Source: Atopsyche davidsoni (taxonomy: Eukaryota > Arthropoda > Insecta > Trichoptera > Hydrobiosidae). From it: a DNA stretch of 64,000 nucleotides. Of this stretch, positions 1 to 11,195 are shown piece after piece. The translations under genes were made by a program, and so were the position numbers. The first letter of the stretch is position 1; every line of letters begins with the position of its first letter. The notes under the pieces were generated by a model. That model saw only the letters and a list, made by a program, of their open reading frames with translations, had not been told where the DNA came from and made no database searches. Location: assembly GCA_022113835.1 (NCBI GenBank), contig JAILWY010000030.1, positions 248,001 through 312,000 of the forward strand. The letters are read 5' to 3'.

Positions 1-316
1 ATTCATGAGCACCATACAACTTGGAGACATCTGGTAACAAGTCACGTTCTTTCTACTGCATTGCAATATCTGCGTTATATAATTTTTAAAATTAAAATAT
101 CTATAAGTAAGTACGCTATCATGTCTGCAGTATAAACTGTTATTGCTTGAGTGACGAAGAGAGTTTTTAAAGATTTATCCAGCATATATAAGGTGTACGC
201 ACACATTGTCGTGAAAGTAATCGCTCGCCACACTTTCATCCGCACAACTGCAGCATGCTGCGACCATATTGGAATTGCGGCAAAAACTGTAACAAAGAGA
301 GTAGAATTGATGGCCG

Positions 317-469
317 ATGGTCAGTAGACACCTCCAAGATGGTCACGAAGAGCCCGACCAGTCCGAGGAGAAGTCGGAGAACCAGTCGCAGGTGCCCAGA
401 GGCGGCTCGGAGCCGGTGATCATGGAAGCAAACACAGAAGGCGACTCGACACACCACGTCCGAAAGTGA
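317..469 (+). CDS. Candidate small ORF or exon, acidic 50-residue peptide, unrecognised
   Basis: An ATG at 317 opens 50 codons ending in TGA at 467-469. An in-frame TGA lies three codons upstream, so the reading frame cannot extend far 5' without splicing. The peptide is rich in Glu, Ser and Gln (it contains EEPDQSEEKSENQSQ), and the block is clearly more GC-rich than its AT-rich surroundings. It could be a short uORF-type peptide, the last exon of a gene lying to the left (a CAG precedes position 330), or an exon using a weak donor at AAA|GTGAAA near 464. No family is recognised, and a longer frame on the opposite strand here is probably a shadow. Coding status is inferred only from composition and absence of stops. 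Confidence 0.3.
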   Translation: MVSRHLQDGHEEPDQSEEKSENQSQVPRGGSEPVIMEANTEGDSTHHVRK

Positions 470-2470
470 AAGGTCGAAGAGTTTGCAAACTTTTTAACAA
501 GTTAATGATCTGAAACCGCAACTGAAAACGACTTCATTTTCAGCCGTTACTAAAGAGCGACGCTGTCAGGTTTTAACGATATCATTTAACATAGCGGTAA
601 CGATCGGTTTCATAAATTTGTATGCCGGCACGATCTCTTGGGAGACTTTTTAAAATCCTTGAGACTGAGATTCGTATCGCCGATCTGTTATCTTTATTGA
701 ATGAGTTTATTGACGACAGATTTGGTTCGTTTCACCTGGATAAATAGCTCCGTTTGAGTTGCTCGCACGCGCTGCGACACAACCGACGACTGATTTGTAA
801 TGGGTGCTGTATATGGTTTGAAACACAAAATAAGACATTATTATAGTCTGTTTTTAATTGCCTGCATATGCTGCTTTTTTAGCTGTTTTTTTTATAGTTA
901 AATAACGCAATAGAGGATGTCATATATCAGTTACCGTTCTGTTGTCGGTTGTATCGCGACGTCAGCTTTACTGTGATGCTGAATGGAAACAAACAAACAT
1001 TACGGTATTAAAGTCAATAAATTATTAATAAAATATTTATTTAGTGTATATTCTGGTTTTTTATACTGATAAACTATTATTGATTTTTTTCAAAACGACT
1101 TTCTTTATGGATGGAATCTAAATAAGAGTGAATTAAGAGCAGCAAGTAACTATTGCGTAATCACCATTTTCACCCTCACAGGTTTTTACTAAATTAAATT
1201 GGTATTATTATGAAACGTCGTGTCTAATCTCTGAAATATTGGCTTGCTTTGTTATGTATTATCACCGCTGATTCGATACAGAAACAGGAATAAACGATGA
1301 TGACTTTGCACGATATCTGAGAGATAGTATTGCCCAAGAATCTGGCAGAGTATAAAGAGGACGCCTGAGATTGTACGCATCACATTCACAGGCAATAATT
1401 GCAATCGTAATAGGTGTGAACACAGTCGTTACGCTACTAATATTATCCAATTTACTCAATAACAGTACGTTCTCCCCGCAGCTCTAAAAAACGTCTTTCT
1501 TACGTGTAAAGTGGATATTGATTGCCGTATTTTTTTTCCATTGTTCTATGTAACAATTTTCGATAATAATGTTGCATCAGAAGTAGCTGCTATTTGAAAG
1601 AGTTCATCTCCAGTGATGACCTGCATATTTTTTTTTCAACTCATAAACATGCATTGCTATTTACCGCATAGTTTTTATTTTAAATCAACAAAAAGAGTAA
1701 AAAAATTGTAAATAAATCTTTTAATTTTTAACTTTACTAAAGCCAAAACCACAACAGAAAATTGTCTGGATTCTTGATAGTAAATGTAAACCATATTATA
1801 ACTTACACTTTTATATAAAAGTACAATCAAGATATCAAAAGAAATCATTCTTAATATGTCGACATTTAGAAAATGTATTAACCACTAAAAAAATGAAGGT
1901 TTTGAAATTTCACACGTTATAATAAAAAAACTTTTTAAATTTAGGTATTTACGTGATGTCATATGAATTTTGTTACTATGAAAAATTCTGGGGTGCTTTT
2001 CAGGCATGATTCTGGATGAAGTCAATCAGTCGCTTGACGGAGGCATCATGGCTTCTCCATGATGGACTCTCGAATGGTCAGACTACCAGGTCTGGTCTCC
2101 AATCATGATAATGCTCCGGTGTTCACATTTACAGCTAGATTGGCTCTACAAAGATCCAGCGACTCCTCAGCCTTATTTTACTCTCGAGGTACAGATTCTG
2201 CAGCAATGCAAAATTGATTATTGTGCAATTTTGCACACAATAATGCACTGTTTGAGTTGTTTTCGGAGCTGGCATTCTGGCTTTTATTGTTATGTTGACA
2301 TGTCCGTCATTATATTTGTTATTCGTGTTCTCGCTTTACATTTCCGAGCCACGAAATGATACTTGAAAATTGTCCAATTAATCATTGAAACCTTCAAGCA
2401 AGGCATTTTGCGAAACTCAACATTAAGTAGAACAACTATATAATATTTCTTTTAAATAAAAATTTTATAA
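470..2470. other. No gene seen; AT-rich DNA
   Basis: This 2-kb stretch shows no convincing coding region. It holds homopolymer-rich DNA and scattered copies of short motifs shared with other places in the window (GTTGTCGGTTGTATCGC near 941-957 and a TGAAACGTCGTG motif near 1211). A 65-codon minus-strand open frame at 1262-1459 has no recognisable domain and is not called. Confidence 0.6.
745..965. repeat. Inverted pair of a GTTGTCGGTTGTGTCGC-like motif
   Basis: The segment near 770-792 (GCTGCGACACAACCGACG) and the segment near 940-960 (GTTGTCGGTTGTATCGCGAC) are imperfect inverted copies about 150 bp apart. Related sequence recurs singly near 2599-2620, 12468-12500 and, inverted, 24281-24318. 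The arrangement resembles the two ends of a short transposon, but no target duplication could be assigned, so the nature of the element is unproven. Confidence 0.35.
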
Positions 2471-2471
2471 T

Positions 2472-2560
2472 GGAATTTCACCAAGTATTTACTAGATTTT
2501 GCGCTATTTTATTTTAATATTTTTGAGTAAAATACTTGAGTGATTTTCCACATGTTTTAT
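2472..2560 (+). repeat. Fragment of the 35.1-kb foldback repeat family
   Basis: Two blocks match the left arm of the foldback element at 35016-35280: a TGGAATTTCACCAAGTA block and then TTTTGAGTAAAATACTTGAG followed by TGATTTTCCACATGTT. The copy stops before the hairpin motif of the family. A third copy lies at 51843-51995. It is a dispersed repeat with no coding content. Confidence 0.7.
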
Positions 2561-2618
2561 GGTTTTCGTACGACGTTTTCATATCAACTTTTATCAACAG
2601 TTACCGTTCAGTTGTAGG

Positions 2619-2928
2619 TTCTCCCCGCTCTCCCCATTCTGTTGCTCGTGCATGACTGCCATTCTTTAGAGTGTGTGAAGGATCGGTAATGGAGTAGTGG
2701 ATTTGGAATTATTGTAAAGGGATGTGCTCTGGAAGTACGTGGGGGGCTCCTGCTATTGTAAGGAGTATCAGATCTAAACGCCAGAGCTTTGTAAGGAAAG
2801 GATTATATAATAATGCTTTTGCTTGAACAACCCCTTTTTCCAGTGAACCATGAAGACTGGCTCAGCATGAGTGTATGTTTATTGAAACGGTCGCCAACCT
2901 CCTCTGAGGAGAGGCAGTTGATGAAGAA
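2619..2928 (+). mobile_element. SINE-like repeat, copy 1
   Basis: This roughly 310-bp unit begins with a CTCCCCATTCTGTTGCTCG-type head and ends with GAGAGGCAGTTGATGAAGAA. The same order of blocks is seen at 17815-18116 (plus), 10461-10795 (minus), 37424-37568 (minus, internally deleted) and 44740-45168 (minus, head truncated and split by a Helitron). The last 80 bp (CTGGCTCAGCATGAG through GTCGCCAACCTCCTC) resembles the 3' end of the RTE-like LINE fragments at 38640 and 48250 and is followed by a GAA-rich tail. Defined ends, dispersed copies on both strands and a LINE-like tail point to a SINE. No clear Pol III A and B boxes were seen at the head, so the source RNA is unknown. Confidence 0.7.
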
Positions 2929-3029
2929 TGTCTGTTGTGTTGTCCCCGCCTCTCGGAGGTGTGGAGGCATGCAGTTCTCGCAGGAATGCATTTCCTTGAT
3001 CGCATTCGTGCCAATATTTAATGCATTTT

Positions 3030-3320
3030 GTGCTCACAAGCATCTTCTTCTTCATCGAATATATTTATATCCTCGACTAGTCTCACTAATTCGGTCGTAC
3101 TCGCAACTTCCAGCATTTGGAGTGAATTACGCTTCCACGTAAGTTTCCTTCGAATTTTTCTTGGAAAATCAACTGTAGAAGACATCTCTTTTTTATCATC
3201 ATTGGGAGTTCTCTTTCTTTGCGCATTCTTTGCAAGACTCTCTCATTTGTGACGCGGTCAACCCATGGTATTTCAAGGATTCTCCAATAAAGCTTGATTT
3301 CAAACATCTCAATTCTTCAC
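3030..3320 (-). pseudogene. RTE-like non-LTR retrotransposon, C-terminal ORF remnant
   Basis: Read on the minus strand, this block contains WRILEIPWVDRVTNERVLQR followed by MRKEREL. This is the segment downstream of the reverse transcriptase domain in RTE-type LINE proteins (family pattern R-R-M-L-x-I-x-W-x-D-R-V-T-N-E). An open frame covers 3086-3307, but the catalytic reverse transcriptase domain and endonuclease are absent, so only a 5'-truncated tail is left. The matching pieces at 38640-38880 and 48250-48600 include the next part of the tail. It lies directly downstream of SINE-like copy 1, in opposite orientation. Confidence 0.75.
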
Positions 3321-5941
3321 ATTGAAGCTGTATATAAAGCCATATTTAATCTTTATTAGGTATGAGGAGAGGCAGCCCTGTTTCGTCTCCGATGCCCTCC
3401 ATCAGCACGTTTGCCCCACGGTGATTATACTGAGGAAGCGAACCTCTGAATACCTTCATTTGACACAGTTCAGTCCGGAGAGAATCGTCTCGACAGTAAA
3501 TCATACCTCGGCATGCGCGTTATATTATATTGCAGTGTTATTTATTGCGCAATATTGTTGTGCTGTTATTATCGTGTCTTGATAATGATACACAAATTTG
3601 CACGGTTTGTGTCTGAAGTCTAGTATTCGTGTCTTCCTTCTCATATTCAAGTCAGATTCGCACAACACAGATAATTTTGCTATTGTATCATTGTAATGAA
3701 GCATTGGTTTTTTTTTTAACTGATTTGACTATTGAAAATTTCAGATAAAGCTCGATTCTCTTTATTATTATGCCAATTTTTAAATCATTATTTCCACTGC
3801 AATGCTATAGCCATTTTCAAGGAAATCATTGCTATTTCTTGAAAATAGTTTCAGCAAAAGCATAATTGAGATAGGACGCATACTTATGACCAGCTGATAT
3901 GTTAATTTATTATTACGTTAAAACCAATATATTGCTCTTGGAAAATATCTGTCTGAAAGGATGGACAGTCAACTTTGTTCTTCACAGTTGGATTTCTGCA
4001 ATATCTCTTTTCCTCATCACGTGTCTGCTCATATTGAAGTGGATATCTTCAGCTCGACCCATTCATTGCTCAGCACCATCCGCTGTGAGGAAGCCGGGTT
4101 TCCTTGTAGGGCATGCGTTTATATAGAAAAGGTGATCTAATGCAATTAGTATTCTGCAGGTATATTATAGTGCCTCATATTCTGCCATGTTTTCTATGAA
4201 TATTTAAAATAACAATGCACAAGCGGAAATATATAATGTGAAAATATTTTTTACTGCTTTTGAATATTATTTTAGATGAAATGGACAGACAAGTTCAGAT
4301 AATCTGAAAGAGCCACATAGACTGACTGTTGAAATAATATTGTAAATAAACTGATATAGCAGATAAGAATAGCAAAATAACAAAATGATATCTATTGCAA
4401 TAAAATGGGTGAAATCTATATACCCTTTTTCTATTCAAATTTTAATACTAATTATAATTTTATTTATCGCTTCACCCTTATAACTTATGGAGAGGATTGT
4501 CTTAAGTATTATATTTAGGTATTTTGGAATTCGTCTTCAGACACTGCCATTTTTTTAAGATGCGTTAAAGTTATAAGCACCCGAAATTAATTATTGGGAT
4601 TTAATATGAATTCTGCTATCAGGAGCTGCTATGTCTTGAAGTCGAATTCTTTTAAGATTTTCTAGGTTAGTTGTTTGGATTCTCCTCGACAACCTTACGG
4701 CAACATCCTTCAGCTTCCATAAATTCTGAAATATAAATATTCAATACGTTTTTACGATTATTGGCATAGAATAATAGTGTGAATTTTTGCGTCGTCATAT
4801 AATTTACAATTCTAATTGAAGTGGCATGATTCAATGCTGTTTGCAGCTGTCCTTTCGTGCTTGTTCCTCTTTATAAATATTCAATATAATATTTTAGGTG
4901 ACCTTTCCGAAACAAACAATCCGTCTCTTGTTACTCGTATATACGTGCAGACGTATATGAACATCCTTGTGTTCCACTGGGTAGCACGCTTGCTTGCCAA
5001 CCTAGCGTCACATGGTGATAGCCCCAGTACAAAGTTAGATTATCGTAGTGTTTTTTTTTTTTTTTGGTTGTGCCTTGAAATGCAGCCGAAACTGAACTAG
5101 TTTAATAGGTTGCATCTGTAACAGTCCTTGACATTCTATATTGAATTCGTGTATTAAATACAGTGATTACTAACAGGATGCATGTAGTTTTTTTGATTTA
5201 TCATAAAACGATATGTTTTAGATAAAGCCAGTCAAGTATAAATCCCACAATTACCCGCAGTAAAAAAACGGAGTAAACAAATATTGTAATTTCCTAGCCA
5301 CTTAGCATATTATTAACAGCTTTATTTTAAAACAGTATATTTTTTCAGAGAGACTTTTACAGCACGGCGATTTAATTATAAATAATATAACGTAATTACC
5401 AACAGTAAAAAAAGTAGTCAGCGTATTCCGAACATCTGTCTAATGTGTATATGATTATTTTTGCACGCATACTGATGGAGTGATTTCAATTCTGACAAGT
5501 GATTATCAATGCGACATTGTACGTTCGTTTTCAGAGGCCGGCGAGACTTTCCATCCTAAACGCTCTACTGGTTTGAGTGTTGGACAATCACACCTGGTAG
5601 CAAATATTGTGACAGGTGTTGCAAGCAATGCATTCTAATGTGCAAGTAATCCCGATCAATCTTATTTAAACACAAACAATCTAGGCACATTGTATTTTTT
5701 TAAAAATGTGATGCAGCCGACTCTTATCTGGCTTTCAGCGGCTCGACAAAATGAATCGCTAATCCTACTAAATTTGGCCTCAGTACTGGAACTGAAACTT
5801 CCTATAAAATTATAAATATATCAAAATATTTATTAACACACTTTAAGCAGGTACCGATTGACTAAACTGATGTGCGAAGCGGACGAAATTCGCGTAAAAT
5901 TTCTCGTGTGAAATCTAATCTACACATTCTTTGATTTGCAA
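3321..5941. other. No gene seen; AT-rich DNA
   Basis: No exon, RNA gene or complete transposon was recognised here. The open frames present (for example 3322-3582, 3899-4126 and 4816-5100, all plus) are short, low in complexity and show no family motif. The last of these includes a long T run near 5050. Confidence 0.55.
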
Positions 5942-6139
5942 TTAGTCAAATAAATCGTTTCCTATAAAAAGTTGAACCACTTCATACACACTTTGCGGAT
6001 TACTTGGCATCACAATAATACCACTTTGTCCTAAAAATTGTTCAATAATTGGAGGATTATCATTCCACTTCTTCATTGTCACTTTGTTCAGAATCACTGG
6101 ACAGTATTGGTAGAAGTAACGTTGACGAGTCCTAAACAA
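5942..6139 (-). pseudogene. piggyBac-type transposase, N-terminal remnant
   Basis: The 65-codon minus-strand frame contains WNDNPPIIEQFLGQSGII and then VYEVVQLFIGNDLFD. In piggyBac-like transposases this is the region just before the catalytic DDE domain, with the pattern P-P-x-I-x-x-F-x-G-x-x-G-I followed by V-Y-E-V-x-x-L-F-I-x-x-D-L-F. A stop falls immediately after LFD, where intact relatives continue with an ETN motif. None of the catalytic aspartates is present, so the copy cannot be active. No TTAA-flanked ends were found nearby. Confidence 0.75.
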
Positions 6140-6359
6140 TCATTACGAGCTGTAAAACTAAAGAATAAAATGACCTTCTGCCGCTTTTAGAGTAAACATA
6201 TTCAAAAACGTATTAATATGCGCCCCGCCTTCAGGCATCAGTCCGCGAAACGGGTACTAGTACCCGTCCCGCCTTTAGTGTGTTAATACACCACTAAGCC
6301 ATCTACTTATCTTATCTAGCCATCTCAACAATATTTTTTGCCTATTTTCGACCGTTCAT

Positions 6360-6420
6360 CACATCATGACTGGTTGAACCTCTCGATTAAGAATCAACGA
6401 TCTTACCACCGAGTTATAAA
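6360..6420 (-). repeat. tRNA-like remnant, probably from a SINE
   Basis: On the minus strand a TAACTCGGTGGTAAGATCG segment looks like a tRNA D-arm / A box. About 25 bases later GAGAGGTTCAACCAG resembles a degenerate T-arm / B box. There is no paired acceptor stem, so this is not a functional tRNA gene. Similar single A-box-like fragments (TAGTCTAGTGGTTAA, minus) occur near 32375-32390 and 34870-34890. Confidence 0.4.
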
Positions 6421-6611
6421 TATAAATCATCATTAATACAGTCATGTATTAGAAAGCAGACGTTAAGACGATATTATGAAGTCATATCTTGCTTTTTTTA
6501 AATATGGTTTGAATCTTCAATAAAATAAGGAGATCAAAGCTCTGCTATGGTTTTATAAAATTATTTTATTTAAATATCGGTACCTGTTAATGTCTTTGTT
6601 TCGATTCTGTG

Positions 6612-6783
6612 TCATCCCAAGTATGACTCAGCGGCTCGGATGCTATCGCCACCTGCATCAGCGAGGGTAACGGGAGCAGCAGACCTGGTGAAGGGTGCCC
6701 CAGTTTCCTGCACCAGCATCAGCACAGGTCCTGCCACCTGCTCAGGGGCACGAACCTGTTCTCCATCTACTCTGAACTCGATT
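6612..6783 (-). CDS. Candidate terminal exon or coding fragment, unrecognised
   Basis: On the minus strand, 56 stop-free codons run from just after an AACCAG acceptor-like site (6784-6789) to a TGA at 6612-6614. The peptide includes FRVDGEQVRAPEQVAG and PVLMLVQETGAPFTRSAAP. The block is far more GC-rich than its surroundings, and the frame is free of stops although the flanks are dense with them. There is no good polypyrimidine tract before the presumed acceptor and no upstream exon was identified, so it may be an isolated exon of an unidentified gene, a processed fragment, or a fortuitous open island. No protein family is recognised. Confidence 0.35.
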
Positions 6784-6789
6784 CTGGTT

Positions 6790-9070
6790 ATTTTACAACG
6801 ACTTTAACAGGCCTTTTAAAAAAGTTTATTAACATACATGACATATACTATTTCTGATTTTAAATTCCTTGAAGACGATCGTTGAAACTAATTTTGTTTG
6901 TATACAATTAGGGCACAGTGATGAATAAATAAACGAGTATACACCTTCACGGTTTGGTGCATGTGGGTGTTTTACCTTTACGGATTATAATTTTCAGTTA
7001 GGCTTCATAGAAAGTAGTCAGAATTTAAAAGTAAAGCGATTTCTCGGCATCGTAAAGTTGTGAGACTGTCTATTGTGAATCTATTCTTTGCGTTTGTAAG
7101 GCTTTCTAGACACTTTTATATCGGCGAATGCCCTGCCCTGATAAAACTGAACCTACCTACGTTTGAACTGTAAACGTACGACGACAAAAGCAACAAGACC
7201 ATTGTTTAATTTAAAAAAATATATATTTTACATATGAAACCACGAAGAGGGTATTTTTAGAGACTCTTAATTTGCAAAGAAATGATTGGTCATGTTCTTT
7301 CTCCGACGTTTATATTCTATGCACTTGTTAACAGCAAAGTAGCGAAAGCAGAAAATGATGAAGCACTTTGCATAATATGTTTTTACGTTATTGCATAGTT
7401 ACAAAAATGCATTCTTAATAGCGAGACTTAATTCTGATGAATTGTAACATAAAATATACAATGCTTTCTCAAGGTGTGTCATGGTAATCGCGATGGGTGT
7501 CTTATTATTCCGTCGGCGTTGAAAACTGCAGTCGGCTTACATTCGGCACTTTAAAATTTGCATTAATCTGCATTAAATATTCAGTAGCAATAGTTGACAA
7601 GTGACCGAAATTGTGAATTCACGCCTTATACGCCAAAGTTGCTTGATTTAATTCTGTATTTTTATATAACATTTAATTAATTAACTTCTTTGTGTGTATG
7701 ACGTTTCAAAAAACTTTGTTATAAAAAATCATTTGCTAATGCAATTAATACATTCACTTTTGTACAATGCAAGCGAAGAAACGTGAGAACTCAATTTTCA
7801 AGGCCAGTGACCTGTTCAAATATTTTTAGTGATACACAAACACAAGAAATCCCAAAACATTAGCATAGTAACTTGAGACTTACCCAAGGGCTAGTAATTA
7901 AAAGAAATATATCATCTTGACAGATGTAATTTATTATAAGCGCTTATTTGTAGTTGCATTCAAAAGAAGTCCCGTTTGAAAGATGTGAGCCTATTTTACG
8001 GTTAAGCCCAAGTAAATAACGCAAAAGATCTATCAAATACGTTTTTTAAAAACTAAGGTTTATTTGGATCAAGGTGCCATAGATTACCCCATGTATAGAA
8101 TATTTCATTAATTTTTATGTGGTTAGTTGTAATAGGGTGTTTTTGTGATTATTGCTGTAGAAAGGCGCAAGGAAACTCAATTTTGATTATAAACAAAATA
8201 ATTCCCCATAAGAATAATTGAAACAACTACTTGTCCTACTGGAGTAGTTTCGGCCCCAAATCACTGCATCCACTAAAACTGAACCAATACTTTAGCATTT
8301 ATCTCCTCCGTAAGTATTTTGCTAACGGATACGGATTATAATAATCTCGGCCACTTACAAAATGAAAAGTTAAATAAATTCTTCACTTTCACCCAATACT
8401 GATGCCTTAGATGCAAATTGTAATTATGGGTTTTTAGAGCAACAAAAAACACTGTTGTAACAGGGGCACAAAAAATACCGTCATTTTTATAATATAAGCC
8501 ATCAAGGTATTACAAAAAGAAATCTTTGGGGACACTGATTTTCATATATTAAAATAGAGCGAATAAATATTAGATTAGGTTATTTCATGTTTTAATCTTT
8601 AAATATATTATTTTGTGTGAAAACGTTTATAAGCGTGAGTGTCACAAATTGTGTTACAAAATTAACCGTGGATTATAAATAAATCTACTGATCTGATTGT
8701 GGGCCTCGACTTTATTACCCCTGCAGCATATTATCCCCAATAGATTAGATAGACCGGAATTAGTTAGATATTCAATCTCGCATTTTGACCTTTCGCTGAT
8801 TGTTATTTCTTTAATCCATTGAATTACATACAAACTTGTTTCGATTGCGATTTGCTTCACTTTTAGAAATATGCTTCGGGGGCGCGTTATACATATGAAA
8901 CGACGAGAAAAATCGCTCTAGAATTTACCGGAATCGTGACGAAAAGTCAGGAGTACAGTTGTACTAGTAAGACAATATTTCATGGTTATTATCGGTTATC
9001 GAAAAAACCATGATGTGGTGCTTCGGCTGAGTAGAGTTTGCATAACACCCAAGTAGATTGATTCTATAAG
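6790..9070. other. No gene seen; AT-rich DNA
   Basis: No supported gene. The stretch includes one copy of the dispersed CATATGAAACGACGAGA motif at 8892-8908 and a related variant near 7233. A 68-codon minus-strand frame at 8654-8860 has no recognised domain. Confidence 0.55.
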
Positions 9071-9074
9071 TATT

Positions 9075-9245
9075 GAGTATTGAGCCTCTGAAGACGCTGG
9101 ATAGTCAGGTGAGGAGCTGCAGATGGGTTGGGGTTTTGTGGGTACAGTTAGCCGAGCTCATGATGATCACGAGTTCGGCCCTCGGGACTGGCGAACAGAC
9201 CTGGACGATGGCCACTGCAAGTGCAGTGAAGCGGCTTAAACCTAA
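9075..9245. other. GC-rich coding-like island, strand uncertain
   Basis: About 170 bp of clearly higher GC content sits in AT-rich DNA and is open in several frames: plus 9073-9285, minus 9105-9335, and a plus frame that reads VSRAHDDHEFGPRDWRTD before a stop. A CAG|GTGAGG donor-like site is at about 9108. The composition suggests a former or present exon, but neither strand nor family can be decided. Confidence 0.25.
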
Positions 9246-10282
9246 CAACCGAATACACTTTTTATGTGTGACTTTTAAATGGTAATATTTTGATTTATAA
9301 AATAATTTTGTGGTTGATTTTTCGGTCCTCATCAAGACCGAAAATTAAGCAGCTTAACACCATAGAAAACTCAAATTCGTAAGTTAAATATTGACGTATC
9401 AATACTAATCCTCACATATTATTATTAGATATACTCAATACTACCTTTTGATATAAGCTCAAAAAAAAAAAACGACGCTGAGAGTTTGTGAAGCTGACGA
9501 GATATTAATCTTCAATATAGTATTGTGCCATTATTTATGTGTTGTAACGAACATGAATCAAATGATTAATCGGTTAACGGTATGTCCAAAGGCTATATTT
9601 ATAATTTTCACAATGCCGCATATACTAATTGAGAATAAAACCGTCCTCTGCATTCTCGAAGTTTCTTGCAGAGCAAAAGAAAATTATCTTCAAGGCATTG
9701 CACCGACTTAACGGCTGTTATTGAATGACAAGAAAAAAAAAACACAGTCACGCCTCCTTGGCATTGAATTCCCAATACTTTGTGCGTTATCTCTTTCTTA
9801 CGTTCAGACTGCAACAGCAGAGGTGCACTCTTATAGGAGGCTATCAACCGTTATACAGGATGATTACAAATAAGATACAGACCTTTTAACTGATATTTTA
9901 CTTTTATTAGCAAGTATTACGATTCGTTTGCGATCCCTCTATTTAAATTTCCTCTAGACCTCCGCAAAACTTTTACCAAATCTTTTGCTTTTACTTATCA
10001 AGTCATTATAAGAGTAAAGACTTTCTGCGTGCAGATCTTCCATTTTGGCTTACTTTTACCGGCGGGCAATCTCGATTCCGAGTACTTGATGAAGAGCTTA
10101 GAGCGTACGAAACAAGAGGCGGATTCACTATTAAAATGTGCCATGATCTTCACGTTTCAGAGACCTCGGCACCGGTCACGAGTTGGCCTTTCGGAATTGC
10201 GCCGAAACTGAACCGTTCCTCTCACTTCTCGCCGGACACGACCGTCCTGAACAAAGCACTCGCTCTGGGACGTCCAGACTGT
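9246..10282. other. No gene seen
   Basis: AT-rich up to about 10.0 kb, then a moderately GC-rich stretch (10030-10280) open in overlapping frames (10029-10211 plus, 10136-10342 plus, 10157-10360 minus). None of the translations shows a recognisable domain. Confidence 0.45.
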
Positions 10283-10432
10283 GGCTTCCACTATCTGAGA
10301 TCTGAAAAGTCGCTTCTTAAATGTCAACCGTGGGAACTGTAGTACAAAGAAGCACTGCATTGAATTCTAAAGGGCTTCGACTGTCTGAGGAAATTTCACG
10401 CTTGAATGTCAACCGTGGAAACTGTGGTTCAT
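10283..10432 (+). repeat. Two-unit tandem duplication, period about 90 bp
   Basis: A unit starting GGCTTCCACTATCTGAG at 10283 and ending AATGTCAACCGTGGGAACTG recurs from 10373 as GGCTTCGACTGTCTGAGG through AATGTCAACCGTGGAAACTG. The two units are diverged but collinear. No function is inferred. Confidence 0.6.
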
Positions 10433-10460
10433 CATAATCCCTGCACACCACTTGAGTACC

Positions 10461-10795
10461 CTTCTTCTTCACCAAGTGCCTCTCTTTAAATGAGGTTGGC
10501 GACCATTTCACTGGGCATATACTCATGCTGAACAAGTGTTCATGGTTTTCTAAGGGAAAAATAGTGTAGTAGCAGTATTATAGCATTAGCTGCCCAATAG
10601 CTCTTTCCTTACAAAGCTCTGGCATTTAGATCTGATACTCTTTCTGCAGCAAGCTAAAGAAAGCCCCCCGCGTACTTCCAGAGCACATCCCTCCACAATC
10701 ATTCCAAGTCCACTACTCCATTACCTATCCTTTACACACGCTCAGGGTACAGAATGGCAGCCACGAACAAGCAATAAAATAGGGAAAAAAGGGAG
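10461..10795 (-). mobile_element. SINE-like repeat, copy 2 (near full length)
   Basis: This is a reverse-orientation copy of the element at 2619-2928 and 17815-18116. It starts on the plus strand with the complement of the GAAGAAGAAG tail (CTTCTTCTTCACCAAGTGCC), continues through GAGGTTGGCGACCATTTC and CATGGTTTTCTAAGGG, and ends with the complement of the head (GGCAGCCACGAACAAGCAA). At about 335 bp it is the longest uninterrupted copy. Confidence 0.75.
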
Positions 10796-10832
10796 GCTGA
10801 AGTACTATAGCTAAGTAAAAATAGCAAACACG

Positions 10833-11195
10833 GATTTGAAATCAATTGTACGCCACTGACATTATAGAGATTGCGGTCTGTCATTAGCTACCTCTAAAAG
10901 TGGTGCTCTGCTCCCTCTTGCAAGCTTCTGTTTGCAGGTCATGATGAAAGACTCTCTTATATAAACCAAGTCAGTAAATAAGCACCCTTCGTGATGCATT
11001 AGGTATATTTTGCATTTTGGATTTGAAATGGATTGCACGCCACTGGAAAATTAAAAGACAGTGATCCGTAATTAGCTTTTTCAAATCTTAAAGTAGTGCT
11101 CTAGTCCCCCATGGAGGCTTCTGTCCGCAGGTCATGCCGAAAGACGCTCTTGAATAACACCAATTATACGTATTCTGTTGCCAATAAATAGCCTC
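10833..11195. repeat. Two-unit tandem duplication, period about 187 bp
   Basis: GATTTGAAATCAATTGTACG at 10833 and GATTTGAAATGGATTGCACG at 11020 start two diverged collinear units. Each unit has the block CGCCACTG, then AGTGGTGCTCT or AGTAGTGCTCT, then a CTTCTGT-CAGGTCATG stretch followed by GAAAGACTCTCTT or GAAAGACGCTCTT. CACGCCACTG (reverse CAGTGGCGTG) also recurs near 22361, 42876 and 51367, so the units may carry ends of a transposon family. Confidence 0.65.
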
